64,000 nt of DNA from Xiphophorus maculatus (GCF_002775205.1 NC_036460.1:3974056-4038055), one strand, 5' to 3'. Positions 42,901-58,594 are shown, counted from the first letter of the stretch. Translations and numbers: made by a program. The notes: a model not told the origin generated them from the sequence alone.

Positions 42901-45900
42901 TTTAGCTATTTTTTGTGTTCCAGGTTTTCTCCAGTGGATAGTGGTTCTTTAGAGTCTGAAAGGCTTAAAGGTGACCTATTATTCTTCCTCAATAGGGTTA
43001 GCATAGGTCTATGGGCTAAACAAAATATGCTATTTACATTTTTTCCACAAAATCATTATTGGTTAATAAGATTTCAGTCTTTCTCAGCTCTGCCTACATT
43101 GAGATCCTTTTGAGAGCTGATTTAGGTCCTTCTGTCCCTTTAAATCAAAATAAGCTGCCATTGTACAGCGCAAACCAGCTGACCAAACGTGCTGCAGCTC
43201 ATTTTGGGGTTGCTAGGTAACGGGGTAGAGTTCCGCTGGGGTTGCTAGGTAATGGGCAGTGCCTGCTGATTTGTGACGTTGCATTTTGGAGCTTTTTCAA
43301 ATGGCTCGTTTTCCAGACACCAAAAAACTTTAACTTATTGCTAAAAATCATTTACGTTTTTTTTAAGTGCTTGGACTGTTTTCAGAAGCAGCTGAAACCC
43401 AAATGGAAGCATAAAAACTTGTAAACAATTTTCATTCTGCTTAAAATTTCCGTATGAAATTACACCAGTTCATGTCAATGACTTTTTTTCTGACCTGTTG
43501 TTAAATTTATTTAGTTTGGGCCAAGATGCGTTGCTTTTTGACACTTTTCAGCCTACTTCATGTTGCCAGACAGGTTCTGTTTAATAATTTCCTGATTTTA
43601 CAAATGTAGCTCCAAAAATATTTAGTCAGTCGTCTTTAAAATGAAAATCTCTGAATGTTGTCTGATTCTATAGGAATCTCTGCGATGTTTGCGACTGATT
43701 GGATTAAACTTTTCTGTCTCGCCGGGTCAGAACTGGGCGTGTCCTGCTGCTCTGGTTTACAGATGTTTGGGGTTTTTTTACTCTGCTGAGGTGAAGTGAG
43801 AGAAAGTGACTCAGTGCAGCGTCTAAAATGCGTCCTAAGTGACGTCAAAGTAAAAGGACCTGGTGCTTGTTTGTGAAGCAGAGAATCAGACAGAAAGCTG
43901 CAGCTGTTTTAGAAAGATGATGGAGGATTGTTTGGGTTTGGATCAGGAAAAGGATTTTAAATTATTATTCTCATCCACACCACTGTGTCAATATTTCTTC
44001 TTGTATTGATGTAAGCCACAAAGAGCTGGTTTTTAACCCACTTCAGGCTTTGATCCTGCAGCTAAATTTGACCTTTATGGTTATTTGCACCAAAAATGAT
44101 GAGAGCTCAAACTAAATAGACCCTAGAAACTCAAGATGGATGGAAAAGAAACAATCCTAAGATTTTATCATGCTTTATAACTGGAGGTGCAAAAAACTAA
44201 CAAATAAACTGACTCTCAAAAGTATTCATACCTACTGAAACTTTGCACATCTTGTGTTTCAACTTAAAAATGGGCGATACAGTTAAATGATTTGGTTGAT
44301 GAGTTTAAATGAAATTGGTTTATTTTTGCAAAGCTGTATTGGAAACACTTTTTTCACATCACAAGAATCGCATGATCAACAACAGAACTGGCAGAAACCA
44401 CAAAGAAGAAGAAGACAGGAAGTAGTTGGAGGATGCTGGTGGAGGCTTTTTTTTCCACCAAAATATTAGTGGAATATTGACAAATCTTTCCAACATTTGT
44501 ACTGAAAACGCTGCTCGGATGTCCCTGAGTTTGATCCTGGAGTTCTTTTGAGATTGGTGAACATGTTTTACTTAAATGTTCTGAACTGAATGAATTCTAA
44601 TTAAACTGAACTGTATGAATGCCTACTGATGGAAACAATGGTGGCACGTTTGTGTCTGGTTCCTGTTAGACCTTACAGACATAAATCAGCTGAGTGACTG
44701 ATTAAAACTGCCAGCTGTCGCTCTTTCTTCACTCTGTTCATCCTGGCAAAATGCTCCTCTCTTTTCCTTCCCTTTCTCATAATTCTCATTACTTAATCTC
44801 CCTTTTTTGTGTTAGTTTATTTCTTTTAATCTCTATTCTTCTCTCCCTGTTTTTGTCCCACCCTCCCTCCAAGTATTTTCTGTCTCGGCTGATTAGGTCT
44901 GCATCTCTCCTTCTTCCTCTTGTCCTGCAGCGTATCTCTAAATTTAACCTCTAAATAAAAACTGATGGTCAAATCCGTCAGCCTTATTCTGAGCAATTCC
45001 AGGATCTCGGTGCTGTAGAAAGTCCGTCTCACATCTGAACAGTTCATCATTAAGCAGGAGATGCATTTACATCAGCATCTGATGTACAGAACAATACAGA
45101 AGTATTTATACCTCTTTAAAGTATTTCAGTGTGATATTTTTGTTGTGGTAAACCAACATAAGTGCAGGGAATTATGTTAATTTTGACATAATTTTTTATT
45201 TTACTTCAGCTATAGACCAAGTTTGTTAACTTTAAAAATATTTAGTACACTTAGCTTCTCCTAAATAAATGTTTTCACAATTACTTTGCACCTATTTTAT
45301 GACATTTAGATTTTTTTTCATCTATAACAATTAATTAAGAATAATTAATTGAAAATATATAATTTATTTTGCTGTCTGTAAACTTTTAGTTGAATAAAGT
45401 TTGAAATCTGTGTTGAAGTTTATGCACGTTTGTATTCATGCTCTTATTTTGAAGTTGGTTTACACAGCAGTTCTGTTTCCCCTTCATACGTTCGCACTTT
45501 TTTTTAGTGTTAGCAGAACTAGAGCTCTAGGGCGAATGTAGCTAATGCTTCAGCTGGCAGTGCTGGATACTGGTTTTTGTTCACCTGAAAGCAGCAAAAC
45601 CAGATTCATGTTCGATGCATTAAGAACTTTAAGAAACTTTAAGATTCTTTACTTGTAAAACCACCATTGCTTATTCTCTTCGCACTTGAAATATTTCTAG
45701 CCGCCATTGTTACCAACATGGCAAAAACGGGTTCTCAGATCTTCTTAGCGTGTTTTCACACCTGATAGTCTGGTAGACTTAGTTCGATTTGGGACCAAAG
45801 TTGCAATATTTGTTACATTTTCAGCTGCTGTGGTTCTTTTTCACACTGAACTGAGTTAAACCTGTTCCCCTCCTCACCTGTGGGGGCACTGCACCAAAAC

Positions 45901-48900
45901 CACTGGAAGAAAAGACACTAAAACTTCTGAATAAACTGGGCACAACTTCCTTCTTCGGCAAACGTAAACAAAAATGGAGTGGCGTCAGATTTTAGCAGTT
46001 GTAGAATTTCTCTTTTGTCTTTAGCTAAAGAATATGAGTGATTTCTCCTGCTAGCGCTAGGCTAACGCGTTTATTTTGGTTGTTTGTTTCGTTTCGGTTT
46101 ACTCAGAATGCCCTGCGCTGTAGTCCACTTACTGCTTTTCACACTACGTTCACATTTGCATTCGAACCGAACCAGTGTTCACTTTTACCGAACCCAGACC
46201 GAGGTTTGTGTTTGCTTTTTGGTCTCCAGCAGACAAACGAACCGGACGCTGTAGACAAACAGGAGCTGGATCAAATCGGACTGAACAGGGCTGGTGGGAA
46301 TGCACCATAAATCTCACAGAAAACCAGTGACTGTGAACACTGGGCACAGTAAATTTTGGCAGCTAGACGGTTCCACTGCAGCATTTGGTGACCAAACGAG
46401 TTTGCTTCAAGGGCACCAGCAGCTTCAGCGTTTTATGAACTGAAAATATCAGAGTGTTTGTCTCTGCGGTGGCTTGTTGGCTCTAAAGAACACAACTTTT
46501 TACAGCGAGGTGAGCAGGACAGTGTGCGGAGTGGCGATAGAGGGAGAGGACGGATAATAAAAGGTGTGTTTGTGTGTGTATGGGGGTTTCATCATGATGT
46601 GATGTAGTTTGGTTACTAACAGCGGCTGCATCAGCAAACGAGGTGATAGTAATGCTCATCTTCATCATTTGATTGTGTTTTGGTCCAGTCTCAAGGGTTT
46701 GTTGTTCTCTCCTTTGTCAGATTTTTCTCTCTTATTGATGTTTTTAAATAATTGTTTCTATTTACCTCTTACTTATAAATTATTCAAGCATTAAAAAGTT
46801 TCTGTAGCATGAACTATGATGCTGGTGAAATTTGACCGGAGACGGCTCCAACAGAAGGAAACAGACTACAACGCAGGGCATTCTGGGTAAATGCGACCAA
46901 AACAAACTTGTTAGTTTAGCGCTAGCAAGAGAAATGACTCATTGGTCTTTTACCAAAGACAAAAGAGAAATCCTACAACTGCTAAAATCTGACACCACTC
47001 CACTTTTGTTCACATTTTGTGACAAAGGAAGTTGCACTCAGTGTCTTCTGAGGTTTTTGTGTAGTTTCCTGCAGTGGTCCTTTGTGCAGCGCCCCCTAGC
47101 CCCAGACGAGGAGGGGAACAAGTTCACTTCAAAAACACCAAATCTTACCAACTATTTGAGTTTAGTTTTTAGTGCAAATATCTTACTACACTTAAAATAA
47201 GACAAACCTAACTTACAAGTAGTTTTTCTTCATGATTAGGAGCTTGTTTTAAGTCAATAATTCCTTAATATTTCCCGACTCAGCACAGAAATGGTTCACC
47301 AAACACAAAAAACAGTATTCTTCTACACAGATCTCATGAAATGTCGCAGGATAAGATCTGGATGTAAAAAATAAAAATAAACATCAGTAGAAATGTCGGG
47401 TTAGAGTTCACCTCTTTCTCCAGGTGCCGCCATCTTTTAAGTTTTCTCTGGTTTGTAGGACAGCATCGTAAGAGAAATGCTGTTTACTCAGAATGAGCAC
47501 TTTGTTTTCCCCCACAGCGGTTCGAGTGAGTTTGCGTGAGTGCACTTCAGATGCGTCTCCGTACCTTTAGTGAAACAGTCTCACAGAATCCGCTGGATCA
47601 GAAAGAAATACCTGCTTTCCAACATTTTTGTGCTGCAATTTTATTCAGGGCTGCAACTATCAGCAATTAACACAAATAGTGTGTCTTCTGACTTGTTCTA
47701 CTTTAAGTAGAGATATTCAATCTAGGAGTAAATAGATATAAAGTATTTCCTCTTCATCTGGCTTAGATATGCTGTTTTTCCATATAATTTGGCTAAAAAA
47801 ATGAAAACAAAGGGGTTTTATCTGTTAGAGCACCTCCGCACCTAGTGCTAGGATAAATATTTATTTTTATTGCGGTAGCATTATCTCAAACTGACGATTG
47901 TTGAAAGGTACAGCTTTTAATTGGAGCAAAATTGTACAAGAGAAAATATATTTCTCAGGGTATTAATTTTTTTTTTAAATTGGACTTAATCTGTGCTGGA
48001 GCTAAATATTAGTTAGCAAGCTGAAATGTTAGCTTACTAGTTAATTAATGAGATAAGTTGCTTGCTAACTAAACATTGGCTAGCAAGCAATTTATCTGCT
48101 AATTCATATTAGCAAGCTAATGTAACATTCACAAGCTAATACTAGTTAGCTTGCTATCTAATATTAGCAAGCTAATATAACATATTCACGAGCTAATATT
48201 ATGTAGATTGCTAGCTAATATTAGCAAGCTAACTAATATTATTAGTAAGTGTTACTGCTTGCTAATAATATTGGGAAACAATATTAGCAAGCTAAATTAG
48301 TCCACAGCTAAATATTGTTCTTGCCATTTAAGTATTTACTTTAAAAGCTAAATATTTAGTCTGGAGCTACGTATTTAGCTTGCTAAATAAGTGTTTGGTT
48401 GGAACTAAACATTTCTCTTGCTAATTAAGTTTGAAAGTGTTACATTATGCAATGAATAAAATGTCAAAAATGACTGAAAAATTAACTTTTCCTTTTTTCA
48501 TGAGAAGCTAAATAATCTAAATTATTTCTGTTATTTGTAAACGGCACCCCATAGTTTAGCATCTAAGCTGCTCCCGTCTCTGCTGAAAAAAGACATGATA
48601 AATATTGCCTGTGTTTCATAAATAATTTTGTAATTTCTTTTAATCATATTCAGAAAATATATTGGCACATAAAAACATGTTTTAAAAGTTTTTATTTAAT
48701 ATTTTTACTATCTATTTTTGGCTTAAGAAAAGCAAAGCGTATGTGGTTTGCGTAAACTTTAATTTATACTTTAAAAATACTTTGCATAAACAAAATAGTT
48801 TTGAAATTTACTAATAAATACTGCAGTTAAAGCAGTCTCTGATCTCTGTTTTTAACCAACTTGCCACTTTTAAAGCTAATCAAAGCTGATTTAAAGACTC

Positions 48901-49324
48901 TGTTCTTGTTTTATTGATCTGACTGATGTTTGAGGTTTAATTATTTTCTATTATTGACATAGAAAAAGCCTTCAGGTTTGCAGTCACTTTTGTGTCTTCA
49001 GTTGTTTTTAAGTGTTTTGTGGCTCTAGTGGCCTTTATTCATTAGCAGCTCGACGGGGGGAAGGGCAGACATGCAGCACCTGTGTTGAGAATTGTAGCCT
49101 GGCCATATAACACACCTGATCCACCACTGAGCTGCTCGGCTTCCCTCTTTGTTAATTTTTAAGGGATTTTCTGTTACATTATGAGGATTCTCTGTGCAGA
49201 AACTAAACATCCCCATGTGTTATTGTGGATACCCTCAGTTTGTTATGCCTTGTTTCTCGTTAAACCTCCTCCACCAGATGTCCATCAATCACTCAGAGCT
49301 AGAGGGACTTCTCCAGTCTGTCTT

Positions 49325-49358
<34 letters not shown>

Positions 49359-52300
49359 CCCCTTTAATTATTGGACTCAGCTGTGCAAGAATCATTCAGC
49401 CTCAGGCAGGAGTTGACGCCACGTCTGAAAATTCTTGTTTCTCTCTTTTCTCACCACATAAAAACCAAAGAAATAATGTAATTCTAAAAATATACACTAA
49501 TATGAATCACATTAAGGAGAGAGACATGCATGGAGAACTCATTTAGAAACCACTGGTCTAACCTTTTGCACCACACGTGTCAAACATGAGGTTCAGGGGC
49601 CAAATTTTACTCTAAGCTTCCTGCCCAATCATGACCTTTTGACCACTGAAGTGATGTTTTTTGTCAGTAGAATCAAGGCCTGTAACATACTAAATGACAT
49701 CATTCTGTTAGTGCAGCTTGAGACAGATTCTGGCCAGAAGCTTCTTCTTCTGTGGTGTCAGAGAAATACGGAGGTGTTGAGCTGCAGAGGGAGAGACCTA
49801 TTAGGACTTTAGTTCCTGTGAAGCATAAAATATCCCGGCCAGAAATAACTCTGTTCTCATTCGTTTTGGCCTTTAGGCTTTTGTTTCACACTGAATTACC
49901 AGCTCCACAAAAACGTGTGAGAATTTAATTTAGTTGTAACTTGACTGATGTCCTAGTTCAAGTAGAGTTGGGCGATGAAACGATAACAATTATGATGGGT
50001 AATAAATATATCGTCTGAGAGAAGCGCCACTGTTGTTGTTTGCAGATGTGCTTGTGCGTCTGATTTGTGTGCGTACCGGAAGCGCAATACAAAGGTTCCT
50101 GCTTGAGAATTTTGTATGGGAAAAAAAAAAAAAACTATAAGAAATTAATACTGTTCAACATTTTAACACATTAAAATTGATGTAATTATTTGCATCCATA
50201 AGTTCAAAGATAAAGTTCAATTCAAAAATACTTTATTGATCCCAAAGAGAAATTAAATGTTACTATAACTCACATTAATTCAAATTTTTACGTACTGTTA
50301 AATAATAGCAGAGGCTAGAAATATAGAATTAAAACTCAGTAAAATAAGATAATTACTGTTAAATGCCATATTTAAAAAAACAATACAAATTCAGTTAATT
50401 CAAACACATTTGACAGAGTAAATAAAAACAATAAAAAAATCCATTAAAAGAGGCAATTAAGCAAATTAAATAAGTACAAATTAAGTAAAAACAAAATTTG
50501 TTCCAGACGTAAAAATGTATTGTACTCTTGAAACAGGTTGTACTGTTTTGTATTTTTAAAAACTTGAACTAGAACAGATTAAGCAGCGTATCTGTGCTGC
50601 TCCTTTTCATCACATTTATTAGCTCCAGTTTGCAGCTTATTTCTCCTGGTGTTCTCTTTCACTGGCGTTACTGCAGTCCCTCGTCTGCCTGATCATCAGA
50701 TAGAAAGCTCCGTAATGCTTTGCTGTTTTTCTCCCCGGGGAAGACGGCTAAGTGCTCAACAGCCCCGCCTCTCCGCGACTCTCCCACCATGCTGACATTT
50801 CCTTACTGGCCACTGGGTCGCTTTTCTGCTTCAAGAGATGCAACAACAGCGAAAATGAGGCTTTTATTTATTGTTTTGCTCTGAAGATTTATTCAGAAAC
50901 CAGAACAGATGCTGGAAAAAAGGGAAGATGACCACGAAACTCATGAAACTGTGAAATGAGGCGTCAATTTTATGTGTGTTTTGTCACAAAATGGGTTAAA
51001 TACTATGACAACGTATCAGGATCATTGTTGACAAAAAAACAACAAAACAGGGAGTAAATTTCCACAAGAAAAAAAATTAAAAAGGAGATTAAGCAAAAAA
51101 TAATTCTTGAAAAACAAAGAAATATCTGAGTTTCAAAAGTTAAGATTTTTGCTAGAAAAAAAGTCAGAAATTTTGAGATTAATCTCAAGACATTTTCCAG
51201 AAAAACGTGGAAATTTCAGAGTTTCAAAAGCGGAAAGTTTTTGAGTTTTGAAACTCCAAAATTTTGAGATGAATCTCAGAACATTTCTGGAGAAAACCAA
51301 GAAAAATTTCAGAATGTAAAAAGTCTAAAAGGTTTCTAGAAAAACCTCGATGGCGCTCAGGAAATGGGTTTCTGAGCGCCATTTGAGATGAAGCTCAGAA
51401 ACCTTAAAGAAAAAACTTGGACGGGTTTTTTTTCTATCAAATTTGTGACTTTTCACACTCAGAAATTTCTAAGTTTGTTTTCTAGAAATTTTCTGAGATT
51501 AATCAAAAATTTTTTTTACTTTTTTCTAGCAAATTTTTAACTTTTCAAACTCAGAAATTTCCATGTTTCTGGTCATAAATTCACTCCTTTTTTTCTAAGT
51601 ACATTGGCCGTAATATGCCGTCATAAAATGCAGCTTATCCACTGAGCTTTTAACAACTTGTTATCCTTATGTTATTGCCTTTACCTTCAGCATTATTAGC
51701 TTCTTCTTCTTTTGTTTGTTTGTATTTCCTTTTAATTCATGTTAAGCACTTTGTATTGCCTTGTTGCTGAAAATGTGCTATATAAATAAAATTACCTTCA
51801 TCTTTTACCTATATCCTTCTTTTGCTGAAAGAATCATAACCAGATTGTATTGGTAAACCTTTACTTTCTATAAAAAACTGTTATATTTGTAATTTTCACG
51901 TCTTGTGAAAGTTTTGATGTAAATGAGGATGTACCAGTTCAGAAGGTGATATGTGTTTAATATTTGCATTTAAAATAATCCGTCCCTTCCCCCATTTGGC
52001 CTGCATTTGACAGAAACTGGTAAAAATATAGGACCTAATTCCCAGTGGGCCCCCCACCATGCATAAAACAGACGTTCCCCCGGTGAAAGAAGCAGCATGT
52101 TTTTCAGTCCTGCTAACCTCAAAGAACAAACAGAGACTCTAGTTTTCTTTTTCTCTCCAAAAATGTATTAAAATTTAATGACACCCATCACACTTATGGG
52201 ACCCATCATAAATAGAGATACACAGATACAGGATTTTTAAAGAATGACTGCTAGCCATTCGCTAGGAGAAATATAAAGTAAAATAAAATTCACATTGTGG

Positions 52301-55300
52301 ATGTTTTTGAACTTCTATGAAAGTTTCTACTGCTTAAAAATAACAGCCAGCCGTTTTTGGCAATAAGTTAAAGGTTTATTGTCTGGAAAATGAGCCCGTT
52401 TCAAAAACCTCTGCAAAGTAATCAGCAGGCACTGCCCCGTTACCTAGCAACCCCAGCAGAGTTCCACCCGTTGCCTAGCAACCCCAACCAAGCTCAGTTT
52501 TTAAACTAGAATAAATTAAAGATACTCACGTTACTAAAAAATAGATTTGGGTGACATGGACTAAGAAGTTTATCATGATATTTTTTGGGACTATTGAGAT
52601 GATGATAAAAATGATTTAAAAATGATTTATTACTTCTTTCTAACGTAACTATATGGCTGTGAATGCATGGCAGCATTAATAGATACACACATACTGCTCT
52701 TGGGAAACATTTCCATTTGTAATGGGCTTCTTTAAGACACCAGTTACTGAAAAAAGTTATTAATATCACAAAGTAACTGTATTTATTAATAGTTTCCAGT
52801 TTACAGATGTAAACAATGGAGAAAAAAGTAAAAAATAACGTCAATCTTTTGTAATTTAAGTGAAATTGTTTAATTTCGTTGCTTATCTTTCAGAGCCAAA
52901 TTCTGACAGTAGTTATTATTGGTTGCTGAATATTAATTAAACCAAATACAAATTGAATATGATTAAATGTGTCATTTTTATCATTTTAAAATGTGTATAA
53001 ATAGTTTGCTTTTTTAAATTCCCATCAGTTAAAATGACAGTGATTGCCTTCCAGGTGGGAAATGTTTGGGCGCATCCGCTCACTATATGTTCCGAGTTTG
53101 TTAAAGAGTTGAAGAAATTGCGCAGAATTTAAAATTCAGAGTTTAGCTCTGCATGACTGCATGAAAACTGCTGAACATTTTTTTTGTTGAAGTTATTTTC
53201 ATCGCTCTGTTTTTAGCTGTCAGAGGAAGAAATGGCAGAGAGGACGCATCACTCCCCTCCTTGTTTTTAACAAACATCAGAGAGATTTTATTTTTAGCAA
53301 AGCTACACTCTTTGATGCTTACATTTAGAAACTCTCCCATCTTAATGGACAAGAGTTACCTTTATATTAGGGTTGTGAGTTATTATTTAATCTTTAAACT
53401 GAATCTTTTAGTGAATGTTTCTGTGTATTTTTCATATTTTTTATCTGGTTGAGGTTAAATCCAAAGTCAGGAGGTGTTTGATATTAATAACAGTTTTTTA
53501 CTTGAGGAAACAGAGCGTTTATGTCTCTAAACATTGTACTACAGTAAAAGTAGAATTACTTCTATATGTTTTGACTCAGGTGAGAGTAAAAAAGGTGAGC
53601 CTGTGATAATGACTCTGGCGCTCGGTGTGCCGCAGGGCGTCGTGCGCGATGGCTAATGCCTCTCCAGACCTGGACAATGCAGAAGCCCAGCGCCAGCTCA
53701 ACAACAACAACCGACCAATCAGCTCCGGGTTCTGGGAGACCGAGTGCACCAGCGCCAAACTGTTCGAGTGCTCCCGCATCAAGGCTCTGGCAGGTCAGAG
53801 GTCAAACACACCCCTCACTGTCCGTAGAGACTCATCAGAAAACGTCTCATAACCTGATTATAAAACATCTGGGCGGATAATTCTGTTTCTTTAAATATCT
53901 GATCATAACCAGATTATTATGAATAAAATACCAACTGACATTATGGATTTATGTATCATTTGGTTTAAAGCAGAGCTGGACAAAATGGCTTAAAACTTAT
54001 CACAATAAAAGCATGTCATATTAATCTATATCAATAATTATTGATTTGTTTTGGGGTTTTTTTTGTTTTAAATATCCAAAAACCAGCCAGACTGGTTTTT
54101 GGATATCGTTATCTTTCCTGTTTTATCCAGTTTTCACTTTGTGACGTTTTTTATTTTTAAGCAGTTTTGAGGCACAGTGGGAAAACTTGAAACTGCTGAT
54201 GCGCAAATTACTCAGCAGGTTGTTGCTAGGCAACCAAAGTTAGGGGTAGTGGGGGAACTTGAAACTGTCTGTTGCCCAGCAGGCTGTTGCTAGGCAACCA
54301 AAGAGCTAGCGAGTTAGTTGATTCCACCAACCTAGCTTAGCTAGTTGTGAGAGTTTGAGCGACTATAATCTTTTCTCGAAATTTCCCAGAATGCTTTGTG
54401 GTTCTGGATAGGAGTTCAGTGAATATTCATTCTATTGAATATTGAATATTTTATCAAATGTTTCATCTATTGATCTTATTATTGGTCTGTTGTCCAGCCC
54501 TAATTTAAAATATTTGAACCTTAAAGAAATTTAAAGCACGGTGGTGGAAGATTTCAATTTGATCTATACAGGGCATTATAAATAAAATGTATTATTATTA
54601 TTATGATGATTTGGGCTTGTTTTGCAGCCACCATGTAGTTAAGCAGTCAACTGTGAGGTACATGACCCAAACTGGCTCATTAATATGGACAATAAACCAA
54701 AAAACAGCAGTAATCTTGTTTTAAAAACCAAAAACTGTAGCAGCCTAGTCAAATGAAATCAGCCTGATTGAAATGCAGAAACAGGATCCTGTATTCTAAC
54801 TGATGCAGGATCCTGACACTGGAGGCATCAGCTGGATCTTGAAGTGTTTGTGTTAGTTTTTCTTTAGTCTGCTAGTTTTGTTTTCATGGAAGAAATTAAG
54901 ATGTTTTATTTGTTTTTATGAAATGTATTTAACTGGTTAGTTATGTCTTTTTGCACTAAATGATTATAAATGTGTTGTATTTCATTAATTTAAAGCTTTT
55001 TATTCAAATTTTTAAAACTAGATTTGTATAAAAAATAGTGATTGCCATTTAAAATCTTTTCCCATTGACGAGTTCCTCTCTCGTTCATTAGATGAGAGAG
55101 ATGCAGTGCAGAAGAAAACCTTCACAAAGTGGGTCAACTCCCACCTGGCCAGAGTGTCCTGTCGCATATCTGACCTCTACAACGACCTTAGGGATGGCTA
55201 CATGCTCACCAGACTGCTGGAGGTTCTCAGTGGGGAGCTACTGGTAAGAACGCTAACGCAGCAACGCTTTGTCACATTTTAGTCTCTCACAAGTAAATGT

Positions 55301-58300
55301 TATATTATAGCTTCATTATAATCAAGTCATCCTTTTCTGGTCTTTATTTTTTAAATCAGTTTAAAAAGTCTAATACGCTATAATCAGCAGTAGTGGACAC
55401 ACTTCAGCTAATACACTAATAGTGTGGCTAATGTGTTGTTTAGCGCACTTAGCTTAGCATAAATAATTTTTCCTGTATGAATTCTAAACTTCCAGTTGAA
55501 TAAAGTTCAACATGCTTATGTTTTGGCCATTGACTGTTAAAAAATCTTTAAGTAACTAGACACTTATATCCATGCTCTTAATTTGAAGACAGTTTACGCA
55601 GCAGTTCCATTTCCTCTCCTCCACATCTGTTTTAGTTGCAAATATATAAATAGCGCTTTAGCGTTAGCTGAACCAATGTTTAGATTCAGTTCTTCACGGT
55701 TAGAGCAGACACATACAGCAGTTGTTATCAAAATGATAGAGGTTAGCACTTTAGCTTCAACTACATATCATGTTTGTGTAGCGGTTTGCATTAGCTTCTC
55801 GGCTAGCACAACCAAATTTTTACGTAATGGTGCCCAGGGCTGATAACAGAATGTGGTGACTGGACATTCGTTGATTAAATGTTTTAAAAAATCAGCCTTG
55901 GTGTTTGATTAGCCACGCTAATGATGTTGCAGCGATAACAGTCCCAGTTAGGTGAAAGTGAAGTGGTGATGAGTCCTTCTGTTCTCCCGTAGCCGAGACC
56001 TACGAGGGGTCGTATGCGGATCCACAGCCTGGAAAACGTGGACAAAGCTCTGCAGTTCCTGAAAGAGCAGAGAGTTCATCTGGAAAACGTCGGTTCCCAC
56101 GACATTGTGGATGGAAACCATCGCCTCACGCTCGGCCTTATCTGGACCATCATCCTTCGCTTTCAGGTAAATTTCAAACTCATTAAATACTCTCGGAGCT
56201 GATTCGTTTTAGTTAAAAAATGAATTCAGGAAAGTCATGGTTAACATGCCTGTTCAATGATTCATTGAGAACCGGCGCAAGAATAGCAGTCAGAGGTGGA
56301 TGTCCAACGTTGAAGTTAAATAAAAGTGTTAAATGTACTGGCAGACCACATTGTTCAGTCTTCTTGGTGAAGCTTAATCCAGAGTTCTGGGGAAAGAGGT
56401 TCCAAATGTTTGAAAGAGAACCTTGACTTTAACTAGACCTCTATTCTTGGAGTGTTGCTGAAAGCTTTATTGATTCTTGAGAAGCCATATTCTGTGGAGA
56501 AACTGCAGGGTTGCTTTTAGAGATTATCTGGTCTTTGTGTCAACAGGTTGAACCCGTTTCTGGTTGTTGGGACTGTCATGGTGGGTCATTGTCTTTTATT
56601 TTGTTTATGGGGTTAATGGACTGGATCGCAACACTAAAGGACCCTGAATAGCCAAAATCGTTTGTCATTGTTTCAGATGGATGATGAAAATCGCATCATG
56701 TTGTTCTGAGCCTCTTGTCAACATTCTGACGGAAAGTGGTAGCATTAGCCAATAAGCTCAAAGGCTACATGTTAGCTTAAATATGTTGTTAGGTTATGTT
56801 GTTTCGCCTTCGAGGTTGAAGCTCCGCCCCCACTGAGCTCCTTCAGACTAGCCAGCAGCAATTAGCAAACAGCTGCTGGAACTGCTGAGCTCGTTACAGG
56901 AGCTGCTTCTCTGTGAAACGCTGGTAAAAACATTAAAGGGTTAATAGAGGAGCCATGTTGTGATGAGTTCCTGAAGGCGGAGCTTCAGAAAGAGCTGGAG
57001 TTTTTAAAGAGACACAAGCCCAATTTCAAAGCATTAAGTAAGGAAGTAAAATTTATTTTAAATCATGTTTGATATTTAAGGCATTTTTATAGCAGCTGAA
57101 CTTAATATTTACTTGATTATGCTATAAAGTGGCTCTATTTAACTTAAATAATTAAAATAGTTACCTTATGTTTTTGCAAGTACGTGATTAGTTGTGCAAT
57201 AAATAAATAGCCTTTCTGGTTTTCTTAGATGCTCAGTTCTTTTGCCTTCAGGGTAATCGATCAGATGGCTGACTCTGGTATATAATCAGCAGTAGCATTA
57301 TTAATTATGGTGCGCTCTGAGCGTCTCAGTTTGGGGAAAGCGATCACGGCTGCTGCGTCGTGTTTGTGCGACAGTGACGGCCATGTTTGGTTCAGCCTGA
57401 ATGTCACTCAGGAGCCCAGAGCTACTGCAGCAGCCGCCTTCTGGTGAGTAAGTACAAAAAGCCTCCAGCTTCCCTTAAATTTGCCTCACTGCTACAGCGT
57501 TGCTTTACTGCACAGTGCTTGCTTAGCAATATTCGTCCCGTTCTGTAGATTTCACAGAGAACGGACCGTCTCTGGGGACGCAGCAGTGTCACGCTCGGAG
57601 AGGCTACTTGCACATCTAAGAGAATTATTGTGTTAATAATATGTGTTACCTCTGTAGCCCAGGGGACTGAGAAAGAGATGAATGATGTAGGTGGGCTGAT
57701 TCAGAAAGATTTGTGAAAAATAGATCCAACTCTTCAGGAAGGAAGCCTTTGAATTTGTGCTCCTTTAATGCCAAAAAGTTTGGTTCTGATAAGAAATGAG
57801 ACAAACAGGCTGGACACCTGGGAAAGCAGAAACTGACCAATGTAAATAAATTTAAAAAGAGAAAAAATAAGAAAAAAGATCATTATTTTGGGAGACTATT
57901 TCAATGCTAAATCAAATATTTATACAGCATAAATAATTAAATTGATCATCCTAACTAAGAGGTTTGGTAGTTGTACAAGTCTAAGAGATGTTCACATATT
58001 ATTTGAAACCTTTTCTTGACATTTTTCAGTTAACCTTGGTTGTGTTATCTTCCTGGAACCTTTTCTGGTTGTAATATTATCTGCATTGGTAGCAAAACTT
58101 TTAACTGATAAACGTGAGGTAATAGAGTCAATAATTCAATGCTTTTAATGTTTTTTTAATGAGAGTATTTTAACATTTATATATGTTATAATTCTGTGGA
58201 TTGATGGATAGATTATGCTATCAATATAAAATACATCTAGCTGGCAAAAAAACAGATCTGGCAATCAAAGACTAGATAGATCTAGCTAGCTATCATTACA

Positions 58301-58555
58301 TCTCTAGTAAGTATACCTGTGTTATTTACATTAAATACATATTTTGGCACAAAAGAATGTGACATTTTCCTATAAACAACAAAAGGAAGACCAGCTCTCA
58401 GCCGCTCATGTGGCTTTTCATGCTGCACTTTTCCCCCTCATCTCATCTTTTCTCCTTTCCCTCCTGCCTCTGAGGTGAAAGAGAGAGTTTGCTTTGCCAG
58501 GTCAGCAGACAGGGCCAAAGCACTGCAGTGACTGCACACAGGCAGAAACAGGGCG

Positions 58556-58594
<39 letters not shown>

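Noticed and set aside
48000-48420. CRISPR-like array
   Set aside because: The repeats are irregular, without constant-length spacers, and the genome is eukaryotic.
56014-56202. Separate small ORF at 56014
   Set aside because: It is the CH1 exon of sptbn4 read into the following intron.
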